Part shown: positions 34,979 to 45,474 of the stretch, one piece after another
How the letters are laid out: every line of letters begins with the position of its first letter
How positions within the stretch are numbered: the first letter of the stretch is position 1
DNA from: Panaeolus papilionaceus
Lineage: Eukaryota > Basidiomycota > Agaricomycetes > Agaricales
Length of the DNA stretch: 64,000 bases
Direction of reading: 5' to 3'
NCBI GenBank assembly: GCA_015501605.1
Contig: JADNRZ010000016.1
Span: 930,001-994,000, forward strand
Notes under the pieces: generated by a model
Seen by the model: the letters and a program-made list of their open reading frames with translations, nothing else
Told to the model about the DNA's origin: nothing
The model's database searches: none
Translations under genes and position numbers: made by a program

Positions 34979-36523
34979 ATGCACTTTTCCGCGTCTATCT
35001 TGTTGACTCTTTGCACTGGCCTTTTCTCAGGTGCTGCCGTGGTTGCGCGCAAGATTCAAAACACTGGAGGATCCATTGTATTCGAGGAGGCTTATACTAT
35101 CCCGGACCTGTTATTTCAACTAGGGTGTGTACATAGCTATCCCTTCATTTCCCGCTCTGACACTGTCAATGACAGAAACACCTCAGCAGCTCTTGGTACG
35201 CCTTTAGGAGCTCATCGGTCTTTCTAGACCTTAACTTTACCCCAGGCGGAACGAATGCTGAGCTCCAGGCCAACCTTTTGGACATTACCGGTCATCGTAT
35301 CGACCTCATGAATCAAAATGATATTGACTTCGTTCGTCTTATCCGTTCTCTTGTCTGAAGGAGGTCTTAGGTTTTTTCCAGATGATTCTATCTTGTGCTC
35401 AGCCTTGCGTACAGGGCATCATAGACCCAGATCAGGCTGCCCAAATGGCAGTTTCCCTCAATAACCAATTGGCCACTGACATAGCCAATCACACCGACAG
35501 GCTTGGTGGTTTTGCTGCCTTGTCCATGCACAATGCTACTGTGGCTGCTCAAGAATTGAAACGGGCCGTTCGCGAGCTCGGTTTCTTCGGTGCACTGGTA
35601 AACGATTTTCAACAATCGGGACCAGATGGACGTAAGTAGTAACTGACGGCTAGAGCTTGTTTTTGGCATGACCTGATGATCAATGCTTTTTTTAGAGACG
35701 CTCCTATATTACGACCAGCCAGAATATGATCCCTTTTGGGAGATGGTGCAAGAATTGGACGTTCCAGTGTATTTCCACCCACGTGTGACCATCCCTCTAA
35801 TCCACCAACTGGAATTTGGTCATTCCCCTGCTCTTGGTGGTCCTGTGCAAGAGTTCGCTGTGACGTTATCGAATCATATCCTGGGGTGAGGCTCTTCATT
35901 GTCCTCGTGTTTCAACTATTAGCATCCTCATTCCTCCTTTCTTTGTTTCGTAGGCTCTGCATCAATGGAGTCTTCGAGTGCGTAAATCAGATAACCTTGG
36001 GCACGCCATTACATTCTCATTTGTTTGCTATGGCACTCTTCTTAGTCGTTTCCCAAAACTTAAGGTCATCGTTGGACACATGGGAGAGCGAATTACATCC
36101 GACCTTGTACGGATCGACATCAGTAAGGCTCAGCGGGTTTTACTCTGAATGACAAATAAAACGTGCTCAACGCTTACCTTTACGCAGATCTCATCCGACC
36201 AATGACTGATCCATTACCCATGAAAAAGAACGTTACGACGTATTTTAAGACCAATATTTTTGAAACGACGTCAGGAAACTTTGCACCAGAACTTCTAGAC
36301 TTTCACATCAACCAGATTGGGCTGGACCGCATCCTGTATTCGATCGACTATCCATTCGTAAGCGATGTTCTGGCATGCGCAAAACAGGTTGGCTGATTTG
36401 TTCTAGGTCAATATCCCTGATGGGACTGCTTTCCTGAAAACGATCTCCAAACGTATGAACAGGCAGGACTTCAATTCCCTCATTCGAGGGCTTGCTATCA
36501 AGTTGTTCAAACTCGATCAATAA
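34979..36523 (+). CDS. Secreted amidohydrolase-2 family (de)carboxylase, copy 1 (EEA type)
   Basis: Relative of gamma-resorcylate and 2,3-dihydroxybenzoate decarboxylases (ACMSD superfamily), which remove or add CO2 on phenolic acids. Signal peptide MHFSASILLTLCTGLFSGAA. First strand SIVFEEAYTIPDLLFQ, then GGTNAELQANLLDI, MILSCAQPCVQG, LGGFAALSMHN, LGFFGALVND, LDVPVYFHPRV (metal His), VGHMGERI (active-site His), SGNFAPELL and DRILYSIDYPF (metal Asp). The Ala in EEA matches fungal dihydroxybenzoate decarboxylases; resorcylate enzymes have EEH. Introns include ones flanking a 20-nt exon (35176-35195) and a 24-nt exon (35954-35977). A secreted form is unusual for a family that is mostly cytosolic. 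Tandem with a paralogue 1 kb downstream. Confidence 0.85.
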
Positions 36524-37576
36524 ATGCCTTCGCAAAAGTAGATAGGTAAATATGCTGGCTAAATAATAAGATTTGCTTTACTCATTCTAGGACTTTGTTT
36601 GAAGGTCGTCTGCTTGTAATACATAGCATGCAGCACATGCGATTAGATATCGAAAATAGCAATATCAGCATCATATCTTGTGGCGTAAACCAAACATCTG
36701 GGTTATCTGTTCGTGCCTGCGAAGTGGGCGCCTATAACTGGAAATTATACGTGGGTTGTCGTGTCTGATCTTTCGCCGGTGTTGCTTTAAAACCCTTACA
36801 TGGAAGGAAGAAGTCGTGTCATCGTCAGAATATTATTCAACATATCGACCCGCAATAGCGAATGTTTCCCATCACAAGGCGTATAGGTTTTTAGGCCTAC
36901 TTGTTGAGTCCGTGATGGGTATTCGACGGATCAGAGGAGCAACGTGAACGAGGATAATTCAGATAAGCGACGATTCGGAGGATATCCACAAACACCCCTG
37001 GTCTCAGTGCTTTGCATTGTGAAAAGGCAACAAGACTCGCGGAGCATGTACACAGATGTGCATGTCTCCATCTCTTATCTTCTCTTATTCCCTCGGAGGC
37101 TAATCAAACTCAAATCACGCGTTCAGTTGCTTTCAATTTATCAGCAAGCAATGTCGGCATTCTTTGAATCGGCATAATTAAAGCTATATGTTTAGGTTTT
37201 GCGCCGAAAATCATTGCGCTTTTGGACAGTACTTCGCAAGTGCACTTGTCCATGAACTTCCTCGGGTGATCAGCTGAGTGAGTTATTTTAATGATCCCCA
37301 TGGTATGTTATTTTCGTTTTTGCGTGAACTGAAAAAAGACATTTGGATTACAGTCGTTTGTACTTAGGTCTAAGTGTTAGTGTCAAGTCAGCACGGTATG
37401 GACCACGATGTCTCTAAAGAGCGGAAGTAATGGACTGCAAAACAAGAATATGGACGAATAGAAATTGTTCCTGAAGGTCGGTTCCTGGGACTTCAAGTCC
37501 TTCGTTGGACGATCCCCAAACCCCTCGTTTTCGGTATAAAATGTCTCCTCGGCCAAAATTTTGCAGACGGCTCAAA
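36524..37576. other. Intergenic between tandem amidohydrolases
   Basis: 1.05 kb. No exon, repeat or RNA gene recognised. The last 50 bp carry the TATA box of copy 2. Confidence 0.5.
37535..37541 (+). promoter_or_regulatory. TATA box of amidohydrolase copy 2
   Basis: TATAAAA in context TTTTCGGTATAAAATG, 42 bp upstream of the ATG at 37577, matching the copy 1 promoter. Confidence 0.5.
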
Positions 37577-39163
37577 ATGCAGATACCATCTTTATCCAAC
37601 GTCGCCCTTTTGGTTGTCATTGTTGCCTGTTCTGGCTCTACTTTTGCTGCTCGGAAAATTCGTAACACTGGCGGTGCAGTCGTCTTTGAGGAGCACTACA
37701 CTGTTCCCGAGTTACTTTTCCAAGTGCCGTATGAAGCTTTGTTTGCTCTCCATGTTGACCCCTGTCACTGACCAACCACACGCAGGGACTTTATGAATGC
37801 CCAAGGTGTGCCTCAGCGGGCACACGCACTGCACTTGTTCTCTTAACATTTTTCTACAGGAGGAACCAATGCAGAACTCAAGGCAAACCTCGTCAACATT
37901 GAGAATCGCATCCCTCTTATGGATCAGAACAACATCGACTTTGTACGAGTTTATTCATGACTTCTTTCCGTGACTACTGACTCGTATATGAAGATGATTC
38001 TGTCCTGTGCTACTCCTTGCGTGCAAGGCTTTAGTGACCCTGAACAAGCTAATCAGCTTGCTGTATCACTCAACAACCGATTGGCTGCCACTATCGCCAA
38101 CAATACAGAGCGATTCGGGGGCTTTGCTGCCCTTTCTATGCACAATGCAACAGTTGCAGCGCAAGAACTGAGACGTGCGGTTACAAAGCTTGGTTTTGTA
38201 GGTGCCCTTCTGAACGACTACCAGGCTTCTGGGGCAGATGGACGTACGTGACTTTTTTTAAGGCTGATTGTCATAATTTGGGTCTAATGCCCTACAAAGA
38301 GACACCATTGTATTACGATCAGCCGCAATATGATGTCTTTTGGCAAACTGTTACAGAACTAGACGTCCCGGTTTATTTGCACCCCCAAGCCACCTTACCC
38401 ATTGTTGCGAGCCTTGACTTCAGTCATGCACCAGCCTTGTTGGGCCCCGTGCAGGAATATGCTGTGACATTGTCGACTCATATCCTGGGGTAAGATTGCT
38501 TTGAGGTTTAAGAAGAGAAGTCATTTATCCCACCCTGCTCTAGGCTCTGTGTCAATGGCGTCTTCGAGTGAGTAAAAAAGTCCCGTTAAAGAGGTCCAGT
38601 TGTTAACTTGCCTCTTTAGCCGATTCCCAAATCTGAAGATTATCGTTGGACACTTGGGTGAAAGAATTCCTTCTGACTTCATACGAATTGATACCAGTGG
38701 GTCCCCTAGGCCAGTTATCTCTTGAGAAAAAATATTCACATCTATTCCCACAGCTCTCCTTCGTCTGGGAGATAAACTAATCATGAAAAAGAACGTTACA
38801 ACATATTTCCAAACCAACATATTTGAAACGACATCGGGCAACTTTTCTCCAGACCTTTTGAACTTCCATGCCACCCAAATTGGATCCGACCGGATCCTGT
38901 ACTCTATTGATTATCCTTATGTGAGTTTACAACTTCTTGTTGGCCATTGCATCGAGAGATATCGTTTTTAGTCGTCTTGGTCGGGGGACTGTTAGATTGT
39001 TCCGCGAAAATCATGCTACAGTGTGCTAACTGTATTGTTCTTCTAGGTCAACATCCCCGCTGGAACTGCGTTTTTGGAGAGGCTCTCCCAACAAATGAGG
39101 CAACAAGAGATTGACGCGCTTTCTCGCGGTCGCGCTATGGAAATCTTCCATCTTCAGAATTAA
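37577..39163 (+). CDS. Secreted amidohydrolase-2 family (de)carboxylase, copy 2 (EEH type)
   Basis: Paralogue of the previous gene with the same exon plan, including a 20-nt exon (37786-37805) and a 24-nt exon (38544-38567). Signal peptide MQIPSLSNVALLVVIVACSG. AVVFEEHYTVPELLFQ has the full Glu-x-His metal pair, followed by GGTNAELKANLVNI, MILSCATPCVQG, FGGFAALSMHN, LDVPVYLHPQA, VGHLGERI, SGNFSPDLL and DRILYSIDYPY. End: RGRAMEIFHLQN. The residue after the second Glu is His here and Ala in copy 1, so the two likely differ in metal coordination or substrate. The ATG at 37577 is used because the signal peptide starts there; ATG 37541 would add a basic extension before it. Probably extracellular phenolic-acid metabolism, by inference. 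Confidence 0.85.
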
Positions 39164-39710
39164 TGACGCGTCGTGATTTGCCCCTATTCGCGACATAGCC
39201 GAGTGTCCCACGTTTGCTTGCTCATACCTGCCTGCTCTTACATACACCTGGTGAATAAAACATTGTCATGACAGAGTGCGGCCCGGCTCCTTGCCAAAGG
39301 TTGTCAATTGTTATCATCACCGAAATAAAGTTTCATGATGGTTATTAGATAGTAGCCATCCATGATCCATCACTGAAATCCATATGGACATTCACCATTT
39401 ATAGGACGACCAAAAGTCACCAAACTGTCAACGCGTTCAAAGGAATGTCTGCATGTCTGGTGAAACTCATACGACATCTGGGTTATTTTTTTTGCATGTC
39501 CTCTTCGGGTTTTCTCCGTTCCAGAGATGCTGTCCATATCGCATGTGGGTTTGACCGAGGGAGAGCTATAGTCCGGATTGAATACGATCTGATTGGTCAT
39601 ATCCCCATATGGAAGACATTTAATAGATCATACGTTTTAAAGCTCTCCCCCTTTAACGTTCCAACCACCATTGTTGTAGTCCAACTCCCATAGATACAGG
39701 TATATCAAGG
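39164..39710. other. Intergenic, promoter of BAR-SH3 gene
   Basis: 550 bp between same-strand genes. No recognisable element apart from a pyrimidine-rich leader just before 39711. Confidence 0.45.
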
Positions 39711-42564
39711 ATGGCTAGCAAACAGGTTTGTTGCCTATTTTTCTGAGAATACCTCTTTTCGACGATAACTAACATCTGTTCTTCAATTCATGCAGTTAGG
39801 ACGACTTCGTCAGGTCAGTTTTTTTGTATGTTCTTCGTGGCATGTTCAGGGACTGACGGATTATTCAATTTTTTCCTTCATGTGGCGCATTTCACCATTG
39901 GCTTGTGTTGTGAACGATGCGGTACCTACTCTATTGCATTGGCCATTGCAGTGGGCGGGCGAGGTGATTTCACGAGAAAAGCCGGCAGTCAACGAAGAAT
40001 TCCAGGAGCTCGAGCGGGATATCGAGCTGAGGAAAGATGGATTACAGCGGTACGTAATACTTGTTGCATCATCAAATTTTTCTTACTGATACTGAGCGAC
40101 GTAGAATGCTATTAGCGTCCGACGCATACCACCACGCACTTGCCAAAAAGAAGGCAAACGATGCGCTCACAGAAACCGACAAATTTCTGCCAATAGACAT
40201 CCTGGGGATAGTTATGATCGTTCATGGAGAGGAATTTGGAGATGATTCATTATTTGGTTCGTTTTTTTTTTGCCTTGGAAGATCGTCATTCATCCTATCT
40301 TACTTGTCCAGGTCGCTCGTTGGTCAGATATGGTCGCGCACACTGCAAGATAGCCACTCTACAAGAGGCCTATGCACTGACATTCAAGGATACGTTTATC
40401 GAGGCTATTAATCGTGCCAAGGAGCAAATAAAGGAGTATGAGTTGCTGAAGAAAAAGCTGGGCGAACGGCGATCGGCATATGACGCAGCTTCCGCTAGAT
40501 ACGAGAAGGTCATGGCAAGCAAAAAGGACAAGGACAAGCGGGAGGCGGAAGACGAAATGGAGCGCACACGACAGCGATAGTAAGTCGTTCATTTCTATTT
40601 TACTCTCAATAGCATACCAATAACATACGATTTTATTCAGCGAGGAAACTGCGGAAGATATTCGGGCCCATATGCATGCCATTCAAGAAAATGAATTGAA
40701 TCAACATCGCGAGTTGACAGCGTTTCTTGACCTTGAGACCAACTACGTGGAGTCTTATCTTGAGGTCTTGAGAGATGTCAGGTTGGAGTGGCAAGAGAGG
40801 TGCGTAATTATTGAAGTACATTCACCATGCGTATGCTCATTTCCCAACAATAGAGTCGACGGCTTGCCCCCATTATCCACGCGTAAAGTCACAGCTCCTC
40901 AGTCCTCCTCTCCCTTCCGCCGAACACCATCAAAACGTCACGCCAACGGCAATGTCAACGGCACGCGAGCTCGCGCCAACTCCACCGTATCATCCGACGA
41001 TTCCTCTGAAGTGGAAGATCAGCGAGGAACACCAGGTCGTTCATCGTTATCGAAGCATAAGAAAGGCGCTTCGGTTAGTAGTCGCCCACCATCACGCCCC
41101 GCATCACGATTGTCGAGAAAGCGTACCAACAGCACAGCGGCTTCCGAAGTTAAGGACGAGGTCACCAACGAAGTGACAGCAGAAGAGGAGAAGAAGCAAG
41201 AAAAGTCGCGGAGACTGTCCATGAGCGTCGCGGGGTGGGCATCGAATGCTGTTGAATCTGTCACTGGTGGACGAAACAAGAAGAGCAAGGATAAGGATGC
41301 ATTTGCCACTCTTGACGACGACGAGCATTCCGGAAGCGCAGAAAGTGGCCAGGGTAGCTCCCATGGACAGGAGAACGGAAACGAGGCAACGCTCCGGAAG
41401 TCGGGAAGCTTCACCAAGGCGCTTAGTCGACGGGCAAGCAAGAAGAAGAGCAAGGACGGAATCAATGGAGGTTCTGCACCCGCCTCCACGAATGGCACAC
41501 CCCGCATTCAGATTCTCAAACCTCCATCTCTGTCGAAGAAGGTGGTGCGGGCACTACACGACTTCTCGGGCTCTTCTGCGGACGAGTTGAGCTTCAAGGC
41601 GGGTGACGAGATCATCGTCCTTAGCGAAGTTTTGGACGACTGGTGGGAGGGCGAGATGGTGAAGCAGGCTTCGAAGAAGGGACTGTTCCCTACTTCATAC
41701 GTCGAGGAGGTTACCAAATCCGATGCTGGTCGACGGAACAAGGACAACGACACCGACGGTCATGGTACGGATTCGTATATCCTCAGCGATCCCGACGACG
41801 ACGAGGGAGAGTTACGAATGCCTCCCATGCCGGCGAACAAGAGCCCCTTGTTTTACAATGGCTTTGATGACGCTGTTAGCTTTACTGGCAGCATGGACGA
41901 TGAAGGTTTCGCCTCTCCTCCAGGCAAGTCTGTGGGTCTGGGTAGCAGCCTGAAGACGCAACCATTCAGCGCTATGGGCGATGCTCCCTTCACACTCGTC
42001 AACCCAACCAAGAGTGATGGTTGGATGCATAATTTCAACTCCAACAACGAAGCTCCTGCCCTCCCTCCACCTCCTGTCCCGGCGCCTCGTCGTAGAACAG
42101 GGCCACTCAACCCCGATGACCCTGCTCAACAACACTTGCTTGCACGTTCACAAAGTGAAAGTGTTTTCATCTCTACTGGTGCAATTACTACCTCGACGTC
42201 TCAAGGTTCGCCAACGAAGAAAATCCCGCCACCGCCTCCCCCTCGACGAGCGATTAGCCATAACCCGTCATTATCACTCTCCAGCAGTCCCCCCATCCCC
42301 GAACGCAGATACGGACCAGGTGCATCACTCTCTACAGCGTCCGTGCTAGCATCAGTGCCTAGCTTGACTCGTGCATCTTCTCTGAGCAGCACGAGCGAGA
42401 GTAACGATCATCATCAGATTGATCGGTCTCCGTTTGAGAGTGCTATTGATTTGGAGTTTGATGAGGCTGTTGGGAATGTGTCGAAGGTGGGGTGTGGCCA
42501 GTTTAGGCAGAACCCATTCAAGCCACATGGGATGTGTAGTAATTGCTTGGAGTACCATGATTGA
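39711..42564 (+). CDS. BAR-SH3 adaptor protein with C-terminal Cys/His motif
   Basis: Membrane-curvature adaptor. The first two coding exons are only 15 nt (MASKQ) and 18 nt (39796-39813, LGRLRQ); the third begins WAGEVISREKP at 39952. Residues to about 230 form the BAR helices: EEFQELERDIELRKDGLQR, SDAYHHALAKKKAND, TFIEAINRAKEQIKEYELLK, LNQHRELTAFLDLETNYVES, YLEVLRDVRLEWQER. A long Ser-rich linker carries one SH3 domain (VVRALHDFSGSSADELSFKA, then WWEGEM and GLFPTSYVEEV) and several proline stretches (LPPPPVPAPRR, IPPPPPPRR) that could bind other SH3s. The end, CGQFRQNPFKPHGMCSNCLE followed by YHD, has three Cys and a His, a possible small zinc site. Likely at endocytic or septal membranes; no precise orthologue assigned. 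Confidence 0.85.
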
Positions 42565-44023
42565 GTATGGTAATTCGTCGGGCTGTGTTTTTTCTCTTTG
42601 ATGCTTGCTTTCATATGCACTGTCTTGCTCTCGGTTTTCTTTAGGTTAATTAACAGGAATGGACATTTATTACATTTATTACAAATAGTTGTCGACTATC
42701 TTATTGCGAGAGATTGATTCTGTCGTTTTAAATATACATAATAAATTTCATAGCAATGCCCATGACGCATGCTGAATCTGGGAATACTTCGGGGTGACGG
42801 TCAATGGGGTCATGGGTTGGTATACGGCCGATATCACCGTGGATGCAGCTGGACATGCGATTGTTTGGTGTGTTGATATGTAACCTTGAAATTATTAACG
42901 GTTGACTTGCTTACGACGTATAGAACGTTGCGAGGCACTTTGTGATACCCATTGCGGAGAAATTGGACATTTGGCTGATCGTGTGAGCGCTTAAAGGGCA
43001 TATGCCCGCGCTTTTCGATGGATCCCACCCTAAAATTCCAGTTCGCTCAGCCAGACATTGCTCTCAGCTCCATGATTTGGTGAGAATAGAAGAAAACGTT
43101 GGAGCTCTGATATTTACTATCTTATCGCTACCTGAGAATCCTTGATTCTTTGCACACCCGGCAGAACAACGGCAGAGGCACTCACCCAGGCAATACAATG
43201 TGTTCTGGAGAAATCCGGTGGACTGTGGATGTTATTGAATGGGATCCAAGCACAATGGCTCGAAGGAATTCTACATTTATCTAGTGGCGTTTGTGAGTAG
43301 ATCCGAAAGGTCTTATAGTGGATGTCAACGTGTGTTTAGATGCAAGACAGGACGCTATCTTTGTATGAAATTAATTTTAAAAGTGTACGTACAAGCGAAC
43401 ATAGAAGCATTAAAAAATTCTCAAGAAGATAGCAGAATAATGATTCTTTGAATAAACGCTCCGATGTTGTTATCTGTTTCCCATGAATCATCTGTATTGG
43501 GAGAGGTAAATGATTGCATAGTGGGTGACAAATGGAGATAACAATAAACAGATCAAGGGTGTTGTCCATATTGGCAGTGGCACAGAATGTACACACCGTC
43601 GTCATCATACACCTCTACAAGAGACACTCACTACTACGGGTCTTGTATAAGAGAAAGGCAGTAAGTATTTTATTTTATTTTAACCTTATCTTTATACATG
43701 ATCAGGACAGGGGTCTGCTGGGATTTCTATCGGACTTTTTCTCGGCTTGAGAGTTTAGACTTTGAGATCGATATCGTCTCGTTTCTGGCCTTCTCATTCC
43801 GTGCTGCATCCCTGCACCGCTACCCTGTTCGTGCTTTCAAAAGCCTCCCTTTTCCCTCAGACCACTGGTGCTTTTTTTACCCCACACCCACATCCCCTGA
43901 CTCCTCACGACCTCCCCGCCCCTCGTTTCATTTTCTTGAGAGGTCTTGTTGGTGCTGCTAGCTGACAGTCGTGTTCTATTTTATTTAGTCATTTCCCTTG
44001 AATAATCCAAAGACGTCGAAAGG
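42565..44023. other. Long intergenic region before RHEB
   Basis: 1.46 kb. AT-rich 3' flank of the BAR gene to about 42750; the rest shows no domain-bearing frame. From 43800 the sequence is strongly C/T-rich and is likely the RHEB promoter and leader. No tRNA or repeat found. Confidence 0.45.
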
Positions 44024-45007
44024 ATGTCGAACGCTCTGAAGAGACGAAAGATTGCAGTACTGGGGTCTCGTTCGGTCGGTGAGTACTATGGGCCCTTTTC
44101 ACACTTTACTGCTGCTAAAATTGGGCTGCCTTTCCTCAGGCAAATCTTCCCTTGTGAAGCAATTCATTGAGGTTTGCTGCCATTATTTTCTTCTTCGTGC
44201 TGTCAGATCCACAGACGCTGATATTTATTTTTGCCGTTATTTTTGGATCTAGAACAACTTCATTGACTCATACTATCCAACCATCGAATCCACATTTGCA
44301 AAGAGTGTGGTATACAAGGGTGTTGAATATGACTGTCATATCATCGACACCGCAGGCCAGGTCAGTGTTTAGCCTCTGTCACCCACTGTTTTTTCCTAAA
44401 ACGTACCCTATCTTTCCCCGCTCTTGACCTCTCCTCTGCCGGCCATTTCAAATACCCTCATCAATTCTCATCGACTACCACTGAATGCAGGATGAATACT
44501 CGCCTATCAACTCTCAATACGCCATAGGGATACACGGCTACGTATTAGTTTATTCCATAACCTCGCGAAATTCTTTCAACATGATACAAATCGTGCATGA
44601 CAAGATTGTCGACTTTTGCGGTGTTACCAAGATCCCATGTGTTGTCGTTGGGGCTAAGTGTGACTTGTCTATCTCGTATGTCTATTTCTCATTTGGACCC
44701 TTGTCGCGTTCGAGGGGGGTGTTCCACAAATCGGCGCTGACACTTGGTTTATTTCAGGCGCCAGGTAGATTCCAGGGACGGAATGGAGCTCGCAAAGGCA
44801 AATGACTGTGCTTGGATTGAGACCAGTGCAAAGAACGATATTAACGTTAGTAAGTGCCCCTTTCTTTTACCCTCTTCCCAGGGCGTATCATTGACGGCCG
44901 TCACCTCTTTAATAGGCAAGGTCTTCGAACTCTGCCTTCAGGAAATCGAGAGAAACATGGCTCCAAATCAAACGGAACCTCAAACAAAGGGTTGCATCGT
45001 AATGTAA
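44024..45007 (+). CDS. RHB1: RHEB-type small GTPase
   Basis: Ras-family GTPase that activates TORC1 and controls growth and arginine uptake in fungi. G1: AVLGSRSVGKSSLVKQFIE, with Arg-Ser in place of the Gly12-Gly13 of Ras, a RHEB hallmark. Switch I: SYYPTIESTF. G3: IIDTAGQDEYS. G4: VVGAKCDL, with Ala-Lys instead of the usual Asn-Lys (NKxD gives AKCD), to be noted. G5: ETSAKND. C-terminus KGCIVM, a CaaX box for farnesylation. Five introns of roughly 50-110 nt; one separates GQ from DEYSP. About 187 residues, normal size. All exons join in frame and the gene appears intact. TOR signalling is inferred from the family. Confidence 0.93.
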
Positions 45008-45474
45008 ACCGGAAGGCTCTGTTCATATTATTCGTTTCAATGTACACAGGTCCTTGATTTAAATCTTTAAATTGTAGCTTTCGTGGTCGTTTTTGCTTTC
45101 CTTGTAGTTGCTGTAGTTATTTAAAAGGTCTCAGGATTTCGTTTGTTTCGTTGATTAGTAGCTTTCCCCCTCTTCTCCCCAACAGCCCCCAACCCTCACC
45201 TTCGTATATTACCGATTAGCTCTATCGCGGAACTTCTGAACTCTCATCAAATGATATACATACGATGTATTTTCTGTGGAAGTATTACTGGAGGGATGTC
45301 CGAATTATTATTTCTGACTTGTGATTTGCTGTTGAAGAGTTTGGTCTTGATTGGTTATAAATTTGTTTATTGGTATCTCAGCCTTCCGAACGCGGGTTTC
45401 CTTCGAACCATCATCGTCTTGTCGCAGCCTTTGCCTGCGCTACCAACTTTTCAGCGTCCCTAGACCCCAATTTT
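45008..45474. other. Intergenic, promoter of UFO1-like gene
   Basis: 470 bp, 3' flank of RHEB and leader of the next gene. The frame of the next gene stays open to 45370 but has no ATG before 45475. Nothing else recognised. Confidence 0.45.
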
